Below, one piece after another: positions 1-10,260 of a stretch of 64,000 nucleotides of DNA (positions within the stretch are counted from its first letter, which is position 1; each line of letters begins with the position of its first letter). The DNA lies in NCBI GenBank assembly GCA_026874595.1, contig CM049314.1, forward strand, positions 32,391,229 to 32,455,228. The letters run 5' to 3'. Below the pieces are notes generated by a model. The model had not been told where the DNA came from and did not search any database. It worked only from the letters and a program-made list of their open reading frames with translations. The translations under genes were made by a program, and so were the position numbers. The DNA is from Sipunculus nudus (lineage: Eukaryota; Annelida; Sipuncula; Golfingiida; Sipunculidae).

Positions 1-1325
1 AGGTACTAATGTAGTAAAGAGGCTATTATAGTCCTTTTAAATATATTTGAGAAGAACTGTTACAGAGCAAATTACATTAACATGGGTGTTATTGTGGGAA
101 GAACTTGGCGGAATAAGTATTATTTTGTAAGTATACGCATGTGAAATGTAAACAACAGGTGTTTCCTTGAAATGTAAAAAAAATGCCGTCCCCAAATGCC
201 CGACTGGAAGGGGGTCGTTTTATGCAAAGATGATTACAACGAAGATGCCTGAGGTTTATGTTTCTTAACGGTTTGTCTTTGCAAAATGTAAAACATTTCT
301 TGATTTCTAAGATAATGTGTGGATGGTCCTCTAGTTTTTCATGCAATATCTCCAACATTCAATTAATCAGTCCCTAAATCCAATTAATTATTCCTTGATT
401 GATAATACATACAAAATTAAAATGATTTTTGAATGTTTTAGATGAATATATATAGTTAAAATAGACGCAAATATCTCAGAGGGCGCATTTGACGTCAAAA
501 GGACATCGTCATCACGATCATGGAAACGAGGACGTAATTGCTATGAAGTTAAAACGAGGCAATTAAATTAAATATGTTTATCGAATGCGTTTCTCTTTTT
601 CAGTTAATACAAATCATTTTATCTGGTCCAATGTGAGTACCAGAAATCAAGGATATTTACTGAAGACAGTGAAAGGTTTACGCGGCCCACCCTGACTCTA
701 GTTGTATCTGCTCTCAATATCTTCAAGATATCCCTTACGCTTTTGAAGGAGCAGGATGGGGACCCAGGCATCGGCGGACGAACGAACTCTTGAAGTTCTT
801 TCCTTCTAGTTATCAAAATATACAATGGAAACATTAGCGTCGGGAAGTTGAACGGAACATATTTATCCGGCAAGTACACTATCATTAATATATTTAGCGA
901 GAGCTAAATATTGAATATATTACAGTCAGTGTACAATTGGAGATGCTGCGAAGCACGACGCTTGGTGGCGACATCAAGAAAAAGCTCAAAGTATAAGCAG
1001 AAAATAACAGTGGGAGGGAAAATGACAAATTGACAAGCAAGATGTGTTGAATGTATCTTCTGTCGGAACTGTTGCAGCATGATTTGTTAGGTAAATCCTG
1101 GCTTTAATGAGCTTCTATGACGGCGACTCCGGGGCTTTTCTTACCCTGTCGTTCTCATCAATTAAGGATACATTCATCATCCCAAAGGCATCAATTAAGA
1201 CACGACTTTCTGAAGCGTTCATTATCGTCGTGTCAGTCAAGCTTGTTGTTCCTTGTTTATTGTTGGACGTAATATAACATCAAAATGTAAATGAAACTTT
1301 GCCAGGGCGCATCAAAAATTCTTTG
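1..1325. other. Unannotated AT-rich DNA
   Basis: No gene is visible. Open frames here are 89 codons or fewer on the minus strand, without recognisable domains. A small perfect hairpin lies at 890-911 (9-bp arms, ATATTTAGC and its complement, 4-nt loop). Nothing else stands out. Confidence 0.6.
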
Positions 1326-1329
1326 AGCT

Positions 1330-1356
1330 TTCTAGAAGTTCTAGAAAGTTCTAGAA
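1330..1356. promoter_or_regulatory. Heat-shock-element-like cluster
   Basis: Three copies of the palindrome TTCTAGAA occur back to back at 1330, 1339 and 1349. The second and third form a full four-pentamer heat shock element, TTC-nn-GAA-nn-TTC-nn-GAA, the known binding layout for HSF trimers. The first copy is out of register by one base. A strong TATA-like sequence lies about 70 bp downstream on the + strand. No open frame of note follows, so this may serve a non-coding or transposon promoter, or none. The motif match is seen directly; function is inferred. Confidence 0.5.
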
Positions 1357-1427
1357 AAACTTCTTGACATAAATGAGAGGAGGATGATGTGCACATTCAA
1401 TTTCTCTTACCATCATCTCCTGTCCCA

Positions 1428-1438
1428 TATATAAAAGG
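1428..1438 (+). promoter_or_regulatory. TATA-box-like sequence
   Basis: TATATAAAAGG matches the TATA consensus well and sits about 70 bp downstream of the heat-shock-element cluster. If used, transcription would start near 1460 on the + strand. No coding region follows, and AT-rich DNA gives many chance TATA matches. The pairing with the HSE cluster is what makes it worth listing. Confidence 0.35.
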
Positions 1439-1499
1439 CATATACATATACACAACATACATACACACGAGCTTGGGATAGGTGGAAAAATAAGCTAGC

Positions 1500-1870
1500 A
1501 TTCTATATATTCGTATGCGGTACGTATGCGTAATACAGCTGGAAAACGGACGCCTATGATTCCATTCATACATAGGCATATGCGGTATGTATGCAGCAAA
1601 AATAGGGCCTATAGGATAGATCTGCATGAATAGAGAAGTCATCTGCCAGAGGAGTACCTCATCATTGACGTAAAGGATTTCGAATTTCCCCGTCCGTTAC
1701 CATGCGTATGCGTTTTCAATATCTGCCCTTAGCGATCGCAACGTGCTGCATACGCATTTGTATATGCACATTCGTATATATTGAATTACTCTGAGAAAAT
1801 ATGTGTGCGATTTCTAGTAGTATACGATACGTAACGCATTAGTACTGCATACGCACATATGGAATGCCAC
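1500..1870. repeat. Cluster of GCATACGCA-type motifs
   Basis: Short motifs of the type GTATGCG/CGCATAC recur at about 1510, 1523, 1582, 1702, 1748 and 1848, in both orientations. Spacing is irregular, so this is not a tandem array. It may be a degraded repeat or a cluster of binding sites for one factor. No gene is visible in the stretch. Confidence 0.3.
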
Positions 1871-1940
1871 CCTAATACGGAGAGAAGAACGGAAGGAAGG
1901 ACGGGTAATTAAACAGAGAGAATAGCCGTTACGTTCGTAG

Positions 1941-1955
1941 AAGAAGAAGAAGAAG

Positions 1956-2011
<56 letters not shown>

Positions 2012-2020
2012 AGAGAGAGG
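1941..2020. repeat. (AAG)n/(GA)n microsatellite
   Basis: A short AAG run at 1941-1956 is followed by about 30 GA dinucleotides and a degenerate tail. Confidence 0.95.
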
Positions 2021-2611
2021 AAATGAATATGCAGCTAGGTTTTCTCATACTATGCCATGATATACGTCAGGTAATAAAGAGAAAGCAGCAGGAATTAAAC
2101 TTCAAAGAGTTCACAAATCTTTGAGTAATACATTAATGTTTTGGTTCTTTACCTTCTCTTACCTGAGTATCAGGTAGTTGGCCGCAGGAGTGGCTTTTAC
2201 CTTTTTGTATCATTAGGAGTTCTGTAGCTGAACGTCAGATGAAAGGCTTCACTGCAGGTGATCATCCCTCCTTAAAAATAATTCACAATTTTTCTTGTCT
2301 CTTTGTCTGCGACCGGTAAGCTGTAGAGTGTGGGTGGTAATAATGGTTAGCGTAAAATAAATAAAACAGGGACCCGTTGGATATATACGTATCTCCCACA
2401 CGAACTACGCTAACGCAGAGGCTTTGTTTTATGTCGTAGAAAAAGTTGAATTTCTTTTGATCTTTGTAGCAGACCATACGGATATATCCCTTTTTAAAAA
2501 TAAGTTCAGAGAGACAGAGAAAGAGAGAGGGGAAGAGAAATAAAGAGAGAGAAAAAGAAAGGTAATAAAAAAAAATGCAAAATGACGAAAAGACATTATG
2601 AGGTATGTATA

Positions 2612-2615
<4 letters not shown>
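2021..2615. other. Unannotated DNA
   Basis: AT-rich sequence with GA-rich stretches around 2505-2560. The minus-strand open frame overlapping this interval (2283-2720, 145 codons) is mostly Ser-Leu repeats from the adjacent GA tract. It is not a credible protein. Confidence 0.6.

Positions 2616-2657
<42 letters not shown>
2616..2657. repeat. (GA)n microsatellite
   Basis: About 21 uninterrupted GA dinucleotides. The Ser-Leu runs in the minus-strand translation come entirely from this tract. Confidence 0.95.
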
Positions 2658-2658
<1 letters not shown>

Positions 2659-3860
2659 GCAGCGAGAGGAACACGGAGAGACATAGCGAACACACTGAGC
2701 ATATAAGAGCGGTATAACAATGCTAAGAGAATACACTGCTGTACAGGAGCTGCTTCTGCTATACCTGAGACAGAGAATACTAAAATGAACTAAAAGTGAT
2801 AAAGAGTTGATGATGAAATAGGTATTAGGTATTTATAAAGGCGCATGAGAAAAAGAATGGATGAATCTACACATGTTGAGTACAATGGAAAGGAAAGACG
2901 AGGGAGTGACAAAAACGAGTGAGTGTAACCGAAACTATAGAAAATAAGAAAGAATGTGAGGAGATTAAGAGAATTTGAGAGTGAAAATGCAGATATTATA
3001 ACGCTTGTGTAAACAAGGGAATATAACCAATGAGATGAAAGAGAAGACGACGAAAAAATGCAGAAAGACAGACAGACAGACAAGACAATACCTGGGAGAA
3101 CGAGAGAGATCGGCATCAGCACTAGAGAGAGTACAGTTATTGAGAATTCTTTATTTCCGTCTTGTCGCAGCACCTTATGCGTCAATCCGGACTTTGCTAG
3201 TTTGTGATGTGAACATTTTTCTCCCCTTTGTAATCTGGTAACGTAAATTTCTCCTTCTCCAGGACAGAGTGTTATAAATCAACGTAGAATTCCCAGATGC
3301 GTGATACGTCGCTTTAAAAGAGAACATGGCGGACATTCCTTCCCTGGGCACATCTACCCCTCGGTAATGGCCAGACCTATTAGATAAGTAGTTGTATCGA
3401 TCGAACGGGATTTTTTTTTACTGACACTACCTTGGCGTTTCCTATCCTTTCCCTTAACCGTGGTGTTCTATTTAAAGCCTGTTTTTATGGTTCCCGGGAA
3501 CACGCCAAGATCCAGTTTCAGATACGCGTACTGTAACTGTCACTGCGAGTGACTAACGGATTTACCTGAACACCTAACCTTCATATAAAACCACAGTATC
3601 AAGTACCGCTCTATGACGTGACAATGTTAAAAAGTGGGTTTCACTGATGTGTATGATATTGATAAGGAGACGTCCTTTTTACAGGAACTTCAACGAAACA
3701 GAATATTTGAGTGATACCTCAGATATTTGTGTTACACATGACGCAAACAGAGATTGTTACAGGAAGATGAGCACAAAAATAGATACTTTCCCAACAATAC
3801 AGATCTTTTTAATTTTATATACGTAAAAAAAAATTGTAGAAAAATTATTATAACTAACTA
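2658..3860. other. Unannotated DNA
   Basis: Purine-rich to about 3120, then mixed complexity. Frames of 131 codons (minus, 2790-3185) and 78 codons (plus, 3005-3241) overlap each other and reflect the purine bias. No domain, signal or splice context is recognised. A poly-T run lies at 3412-3419. Confidence 0.55.
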
Positions 3861-3861
3861 A

Positions 3862-4039
3862 TGCACTCTCCATGGCTCAAGTGGTGTTGTTTGGCAGCGT
3901 CAAGATGTAGAGGAAATCAGAGGACCCGGAGAAAACCACTGGCTGTGGACGGGCAACTACAACTCACTCTCATAGCCACGCCGGGGATCGAACCCGAGTC
4001 GCCAGGGGAAGGAGCCGAGTGTTTTACCCCCCCCCCCCC
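3862..4039 (-). mobile_element. tRNA-derived SINE, copy 1
   Basis: Read on the minus strand, the sequence has a tRNA-like 3-prime half: GGTTCGATCC (exact RNA polymerase III B box) followed by a CCGGCGTGGCT stem. Before it comes TAAAACACTCGGC, which resembles a tRNA D-arm-side segment, abutting a 13-base C run (G run on the minus strand) where the head is truncated or expanded. The body after the tRNA part carries TTTTCTCCGGGTCCTCTG, a motif common in animal SINE bodies. Related copies lie at 32384-32535 and 58672-58815. The 62-codon plus-strand frame here is a shadow. Confidence 0.65.
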
Positions 4040-4377
4040 GAGTGTTTAAGCGATAAACAATTCTAAATGAAATATATAAAGACAAACACATATCTAATGT
4101 AAATAGTTGTGACATTTTTTTTTCAATAAACCTAGAGAGACCATAAGGCTGATAGAAGCGAGGGACACCGAGAAAAACGCAAAAAACACGTAAAAGGATA
4201 TCTTCTTCCCATCTATAATTAAACAGCTATTTTCCAAAGAGAGCAATTTATTATATTATAACAATGTCATTGATTATGTAATTAATATTTTTTTTTCACC
4301 GCCAGGCTGATTGAGTGCTAAATGTCAAGCCTTGGGAACTACTGATATGACAGTCTCTAGTTTTGTCGCGTTGAATA
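4040..4377. other. Unannotated AT-rich DNA
   Basis: No gene and no clear repeat. Short poly-T runs are present. Confidence 0.5.
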
Positions 4378-4705
4378 TATTTTTAAAGTTGCATAAACAT
4401 TAGCAGTAATATGTGTATTATCTCAAGCTATTGGTTAATTTTGGCTGAACACAAATGTTTACCAGCAAAACCATTACGACACCCGGTTTTTTATTTCCAA
4501 TTCACTATTTATATACGTTTGTATGGTTTTGGGTGTTAGTAAACAGTCTTAGCGTGTCTGATTATCATAACAAGACTGTCTGACAGGAGGTTCGATTTTG
4601 CGCATGCGTGTCAACCCCCATGCTATTTCTAAGTTTTGCGTCAGTGATTGCGCCCGGTGAAAGTTATTTTTTTTTTACAGAAGTAAGCCACCGGTTTTAG
4701 AACGA
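4378..4705 (+). mobile_element. Family E dispersed repeat, copy 1
   Basis: Shares with 4771-5222 and 35815-36215 an ordered set of segments: TTTAAAG at the start, a GGCTGAAC-CAAA block, CCAGCAAAA, a GCGCATGCG core followed by TCAACCCC, a GCGTCA/CGCCACTGA-type block, and an AGT-AA-GGTTTTAG end. The copy is diverged and carries no coding capacity. It is probably a non-autonomous DNA transposon or old SINE-like element, but I cannot assign a superfamily. TGCGCATGCGTG at 4599-4610 resembles an NRF-1 site. Confidence 0.6.
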
Positions 4706-4770
4706 CATATTGGAAGACACTGTAAGGAGAAAACAATATACTTCATGGACATATATAATATGCAAATAGG

Positions 4771-5222
4771 TACCTTTAAAGGGTCATATATTAATTTGCA
4801 ATACTTTTTGTATAATCTCACTTGATAAGATTAGGTGGCTGAATACAAACGTTTCCCAGCAAAAAGATCCCGGGACAAGAGCTCAATATCTCCATTCTAT
4901 CTTTTTAGACGTTGTTATGATTCTCATAGACATTCCTCGTGTGCCAGCTTACCATGACACCCTGCTTGCGCATGCGTCTCAACCCCAAAACAAGGAGAGG
5001 AAACGGGAAACATAGCAGAAAAGAAAAGAAAAAAAAAAACACCGGAAGAAACACCGGTTTGAAGCTTGAGAAATCATGATTTATAATGTTGTTCGGTACG
5101 GCCACCAGGTGGCGTGCGCTATGTTTGTGTTTTGCGCCACTGACCGTGCAAGGTGAAAAATTATTTTCTACTTGTTTGCATGCAGGAGTAATTAAACAGT
5201 TTTAGGAATAAACAAACGAAAC
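4771..5222 (+). mobile_element. Family E dispersed repeat, copy 2
   Basis: Starts CTTTAAAGGGTCATA and ends with GTAATTAAACAGTTTTAGG. It is about 100 bp longer than copy 1 because of a purine-rich insert (about 4995-5045) that includes a run of A. The GCGCATGCG core followed by TCAACCCC is conserved at 4967-4984. It lies in direct orientation 70 bp after copy 1, so the pair may be a tandem insertion or duplication. Confidence 0.6.
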
Positions 5223-6018
5223 GAACTATTTACAGATACTAAATTCACCACTATACAACCATTATCTGTGAGTAGGACTCTTTAAAAAAATATTAGCTCG
5301 ATACTCTAGATAGATTGTGCTGCCCCCGCACAGTTGGACCATGTGTCAGATTTAAACGAAAGCATACACGATTTACCAATAAACCTTTACAGGACTGATA
5401 CTACGGACTTCTGTTAGCACTGGATACCACTTTACTTTTTACTGACGATGGTATCCGACTTATCAATCTTGCAGTATTTGTGATTTAGTAATGGAAGAAG
5501 TCGGGGATATCAAAGACCTGTCTACAGAAAAGGAGAATTTGATGTATTCAATCCGCAATATAAGCTATATATGTAGATGGAATGCCCGGTATAGGAAAAC
5601 TGTCTGCGATCAAGAGTATCAGGTTTGTTTGTTGAGGAAAACCCCCGGACGAAGAACACTGATTTGGTCGCTCTGTTCACTTAACTATTTAGAAGCTGCA
5701 ATGCCAGATAAAGGAATAACATACTTCGAGAAGAGGTTTCTCTGAAACTTAACATATCAGAGAATCACGAATAATTGCCAAGGGTTCCCAGACTCTAGGT
5801 TTCTGCCGATAGATTATTCTTTTACAACAACCGCGGGTCAGAAACAACTTACCATGTGTTTAATGTGTTGTCCAAGATAATGCTTTATATTTTGAGTTAT
5901 ACAAATATAAAATATATACCTTTATGTCTAATTTTTTTTGTTCGCGTTGTCTTAAAGTTTGTCTTTAATTTTATTCATTTTTTTTTAATTATGATGTAAA
6001 TATGCTATCATACATTAA
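5223..6018. other. Unannotated DNA
   Basis: Includes an 84-codon plus-strand frame at 5491-5745 (starts MEEVGDIKDL). It has no recognised domain and no visible splice or promoter context. I do not treat it as a gene. The rest is AT-rich. Confidence 0.5.
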
Positions 6019-6226
6019 CTAGAATATCAGCAAAAGCTGACAAAAGCCCTCAGCCAAAAGAACAGTTTTTAGAGGTGGTAACAGTAACAATTACTAAATA
6101 TCTGTTCTCACATGGTTGATATCTGTACATATCTCAGTTATAAATTTAAAATGGAGAGGTATGTACCATGATTCATAACAATCCACCAAATGCTTCCTTA
6201 AAAATAAGCTTCTAAGTTTTATTCTA

Positions 6227-7560
6227 TTATAAGCTCTGTGACCTAGAAAAGTAGGTCAAGGTCACCCATGTTCGAACATGAACGAGATTTTTGTCGATAT
6301 ACATCTTCACCAAAGAAATAAAATTCCTATTGTGAACCCTTTTAGAGATATCCCGCTCACAAGGCCAAAGCTGAAAAATCCAAGAAAAATTCAATAAAAA
6401 ATCAGAAATTGCAGGTGGCACCCCCAAACTTGTGCAGCAGTTACAGACCATCAGTCCCTATGATCATAGTAAGTATTGTGAAAATCCATCCAATGGTTCC
6501 TGAGAAATAAGCTTCTAAATGTTTTTTCTATAATCAGCTCTAAAACGTAGAAAAATAGGTCAAGGTCACCCATCTTCGAACTTGACCGAGATTTTGTCAA
6601 TATACATCTTCTCCGAAAAAATAAAATTCTTACGGTGAATCCTTTTCGAGATATCCCGCTCACAAGCCAAAAGTTGAAAAATCCGATAAAAATTCATTAA
6701 AAATCAGAAATTGTAGGTGGCGCCACCAAACTTGTATAGCAGGTACAGACTTTCAGTCCAAATAACCATACTAAGTTTTGTGAAAATCCACCCAATGGTT
6801 CCTGAGTAATAAGCATCTAAGTGTTTTTTCTATAATCAGCTCTTAAACGTAGAAAAATAGGTCAAGGTCACCCATCTTCGAACTTGACCGAGATTTTGTC
6901 AATATACATCTTCTCCGAAAAAATAAAATTCTTACGGTGAATCCTTTTCAAGATATCCCGCTCACAAGCCCAAAGTTGAAAAATCCGATAAAAATTCATT
7001 AAAAATCAGAAATTGTAGGTGGCGCCACCAAACTTGTATAGCAGGTACAGACTTTCAGTCCAAATAACCATAGTAAGTTTTGTGAAAATCCACCCAATGG
7101 TTCCTGAGTAATAAGCATCTAAGTGTTTTTTCTATAATCAGCTCTTAAACGTAGAAAAATAGGTCAAGGTCACCCATCTTCGAACTTGACCGAGATTTTG
7201 TCAATATACATCTTCTCCGAAAAAATAAAATTCTTACGGTGAATCCTTTTCAAGATATCCCGCTCACAAGCCCAAAGTTGAAAAATCCGATAAAAATTCA
7301 TTAAAAATCAGAAATTGTAGCTGGCGCCACCAAACTTGTATAGCAGGTACAGACTATCAGTCCCAATAACCATAGTAAGTTTTGTGAAAATCCACCAAAT
7401 GGTTCCTGAGTAATAAGCATCTAAGTGTTTTTCTATAATCAGCTCTAAAATGTAGAAAAATAGGTCAAGGTCACCCATCTTCGAACTTGACCGAGATTTT
7501 GTCGATTTACATCTTTACCGAGGAAATAAAATTCTGACGCCGAATCCTTTTTAAGATATC
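6227..7560 (-). repeat. Five ~302-bp tandem units inside A1
   Basis: Each unit carries AGGTCAAGGTCACCCAT, a GTTCGAAGAT-type stretch, GATATCCCGCTCACAAG, and GGTGGCGCCACC (or a one-base variant). Marker spacing is 304, 302, 302 and 301 bp. The inner three units are nearly identical over long stretches and the outer two more diverged, as expected for internal expansion. Open frames at 6227-6451 and 6451-6663 are shadows of this array. Confidence 0.9.
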
Positions 7561-7631
7561 CCGCTCACAAGGTAAAAGTTAACGGACGCCGGACGGACGG
7601 ACGGACGGACGGAAAGCTTGGGTGACGACAA

Positions 7632-7660
7632 TAGCCCATCAGCCTAAGGGCTGAGGGCTA
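7632..7660 (-). repeat. Terminal hairpin of A1
   Basis: Inverted repeat with arms TAGCCCTCAGCC and GGCTGATGGGCTA on the element strand, loop CTTA, one bulged base. The arm recurs inverted near the other end of the element. Confidence 0.85.
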
Positions 7661-7664
7661 AAAA

Positions 7665-8860
7665 GCATTGGCCGACCGTTACCCAATAACAACAGAATTT
7701 TATATGGTTCGCAGAATCTACGTATATGAACATTTTATTATGTCTCAACAATCCAGGTTAAAAATAACTGTTTTAAGTGATTTTTGTTTGTAAGATAGTG
7801 GTTCATCATGCCGACGAATACAAATCGTGATGTCTATCATTTTTAGTTACATTAGTGTAATTTCATTTATTTCTATTTATATAACAAATACGAACTCACT
7901 TCGGCCGACCGATACCCAATGACATTCTGGAAAGGATAAACATGGTTGCCTTTAAAGGCAATGGTAAGGTTTCAATAACAAATTTACACGATACCGTGCA
8001 AAACATGAGCTGAAGGACAAACAAATCAGGTTAATAAAATAAAGATAAAATGAAGTATTAATAATTGGGATCCACAAATGTAATATGTTAGCAAGTATAA
8101 TTAATCAGTCATGCTTCCAGCCATCCACTTTTTCATTTTCACAATTCCCTGCACAAACTAGAGGTGTTCATTTTAAAACAGACTGCTGGACAACAAAGCT
8201 TGTTTCATCATGTTCATCAGTCCGTCTTCGTAAATGATTCTCCAGCTCTCGTTAACGACAACAAAAAAAAACTAATTAACTACTTGGACCTGGGTTCCTA
8301 TATCGTTAAGGACACTCCTTTATACCCTCATCAACACATCATAGGCTTCAAGCAAATCAAAGGCACTCGAGAGATCCATCAGACGGAGGATAATGGTCCG
8401 ATAATGGAGGCGACTATTCAATACCGAATAAAAACACGTGGGAACAGCAACAAATGTCAAGCGCCATATTGGTTTCATTTTGAGGAGTAGATGCAGTGAG
8501 GAGTGTTTAATCAATCACTCAACAAACTTTGTCATGTTTTCCTTAGGAGCGCTTATCATGATGAGCCATATTAATTTCAAGCTGTACATCCCCGCTCATG
8601 ATTAAAGCCTTTATACCATACCTGAAGTGAGTGGTATAGGTAATGGGAGGTTCTGAAACCTTACATGTTAGTGGGTTATCGGTGTTGCAGATATTAACAC
8701 TGTGACCTTTAAAACGGAATGTAGATGGTGTATCGTTTTTTTTGTGTGTGTCTGAACTGGGATGTTATGCTGGCCATATAACCAAGTGCAAAATACATAT
8801 TTTCATTCACACATTTAAAAGGTAAAATACATTTTACACCAGGTTTGCACAATTTATCGA
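7665..8860. other. Unannotated DNA
   Basis: Contains a 108-codon plus frame (8164-8490) and an opposing 64-codon minus frame (8320-8514). The minus frame holds the string LMDLSSAFD, like the reverse-transcriptase motif in non-LTR elements. The flanking residues do not continue the domain, so I treat the match as chance or a tiny relic. A direct-repeat TATCTATG stretch begins at about 8862. Confidence 0.5.
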
Positions 8861-8861
8861 T

Positions 8862-8893
8862 GTATATATCTATGTATCTATCTATGTATCTAT
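8862..8893. repeat. (TATC)n microsatellite, left part
   Basis: Imperfect TATC/TATG repeats directly abut the left end of the solo LTR. The other part of the same type of array resumes at 9776, so the LTR probably inserted into this microsatellite. Confidence 0.75.
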
Positions 8894-9767
8894 TGTTTCG
8901 GGACCTAATAATAACAGATCACGCAATAGTGACGAGCAAAAATTTTGTTACGGAAATAAAAAGAAAAAAAGAGATTCCACAACACTAGGCAGCGTGAAAT
9001 GTCTAGAGGAATGAATAAAGAAGTCAGTGTTTTTTTAAAGAAATAATTATAATTTATTCTTAAAACAATCTTAACATTACAATACACTAAATCACTACAA
9101 TTACACAGTATAACAATAATAAAAATGTACAGTACCAGAGTGTCCGGATCCTAGGCTTTGATTTCTGGATACCACCACTGTCACAGTTCAACAAGAGTCC
9201 TTCAACACAGATACTCCACGTAAATAGTTCAAATAAATCTTCCAAGAGAATAGTCCGATTTAAACTCGAAAACAATCTGTTGTAATCCAAAAGTAAAGTT
9301 CCGGTAATAATCCCAAACTGAAGGAAGTCCTGTAAAATCTGTTACAAAGTGCGAAGAATATTTTAAGCTCAGCAGTTATCGGAAAGGTCCCAAAACTGAC
9401 GAGAAAGTCACACTCTTTCGTGTCTGCTGATATTTTTCTCTCTGCCGACTCTAAACACAGCCCCTATTTATAGTTATATAGAAGCCCAGAAACTTTCATA
9501 TTCACGAACATTTCAAAGAACTACAATACACGTGCGCCTACAGCGCCTGAACAGACCCGAACTATCTAGAACACAAAGAACGCTGTGTCTCCACACAACA
9601 GTACACGTGCACCCAACGCGCACGAACAGACCCGAAATTTCTAGAATAAAACGAGCACTGTGTCTCTACACTCCAGAATTCAGCAAGTGCGTTCTCATAG
9701 CAACGTACAGGGCTAGCGCCCAGCACGAATCGGAATGCCTGCGAATTATAAACAGATACATGTAACA
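8894..9767 (-). mobile_element. Solo LTR, copy 1 (likely Ty3/gypsy type)
   Basis: Bounded by TGTTTC and GTAACA, giving TG...CA ends. It shares long blocks with 20505-21309, the strongest around 8983-9110 (for example CACTAGGCAGCGTGAAATGT). Transcription is probably on the minus strand. Read that way it has CTATAAATAGGGG (TATA box, near 9475) and a conserved AATAAA near 9051. It carries a 75-bp tandem duplication at 9528-9677 upstream of the TATA. Flanking 4-mers are CTAT and CAAT, not a clean target duplication. No gag or pol is nearby, so it is a solo LTR. Minus frames at 8905-9087, 9087-9290 and 9562-9768 are shadows. Confidence 0.7.
9528..9677 (-). repeat. 75-bp tandem duplication in LTR copy 1
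   Basis: Two copies begin with ACACGTG at 9528 and 9603. Both carry GAACAGACCCGAA, a TCTAGAA-type motif and CTGTGTCTC. LTR copy 2 has a single unit, which accounts for most of the 69-bp length difference. The position upstream of the putative TATA box matches a duplicated U3 enhancer. Confidence 0.75.
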
Positions 9768-9775
9768 CAATGTAG

Positions 9776-9821
<46 letters not shown>

Positions 9822-9846
9822 GTCTGTCTATCTATCTGTCTGTCTA
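9776..9846. repeat. (TATC)n microsatellite
   Basis: About 17 TATC/TGTC tetranucleotides, partly interrupted toward the right end. Confidence 0.95.
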
Positions 9847-10260
9847 TAGATATATCAGTTGATCCAAAGAAAAAGTCATGATAATCAATGGCTCTCACAG
9901 GTGTTGATTCCACAAAAAGTAGTTGCGATGTTCCTAAACTTTATATCAAAATACAAATGGAAATTATATGTAGTGTTATACCAAATAAATAATCTTTGAA
10001 CTTGACCATAACTTTATTCTTATGTTTATTTACATAATCTCTTTTAACACAGATATCATTACTATACTGATAATTGATTGCACAATGTAATTACGTCGAT
10101 ATTTAGCCTATTTCTCTTTTCTTGATTCGAACCTGGAGTTGGAGGTATTTTAAAACTTAATTTAATATTTTACTCCCAATAATAAAAAGAACCTGTTTGC
10201 GGTTAGTACAGATGTACAGTCCCTGAAGGCAAAAATCCGAATAACATAATAACTCGTCCA
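9847..10260. other. Unannotated DNA
   Basis: AT-rich sequence leading into the 58-bp satellite. No gene is visible. Confidence 0.5.

Larger units (their letters stand above)
6019..7664 (-). mobile_element. Helentron-like non-autonomous element A1
   Basis: Element on the minus strand, about 1.65 kb. Its 5-prime end (right side) is a 29-nt hairpin at 7632-7660, TAGCCCTCAGCC paired with its complement with one bulged base. A (GGAC)n run follows at about 7585-7612. The core is five tandem units of about 302 bp; the marker AGGTCAAGGTCA lies at 6253, 6557, 6859, 7161 and 7462. Near the 3-prime end (left) is an inverted copy of the hairpin arm, AGCCCTCAGCC at 6045-6055, then a hairpin TCAGC-AAAA-GCTGA at 6027-6040, then CTAG at 6019-6022. 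No open frame of a transposase or Rep-helicase is present. Class is inferred from architecture. Confidence 0.7.

Noticed and set aside
2283-2720. Longest open frame (145 codons, minus)
   Set aside because: Most of it is Ser-Leu and other low-complexity residues from GA/TC tracts. No domain is visible.
3979-3999. B-box match as a functional tRNA gene
   Set aside because: Only the 3-prime half of a tRNA-like fold is present, with no anticodon arm or paired acceptor stem. Related dispersed copies show it is a SINE.
8320-8514. LMDLSSAFD string resembling a reverse-transcriptase motif
   Set aside because: The residues before and after do not continue the reverse-transcriptase domain, and stops follow within about 20 codons. 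At most a tiny relic.
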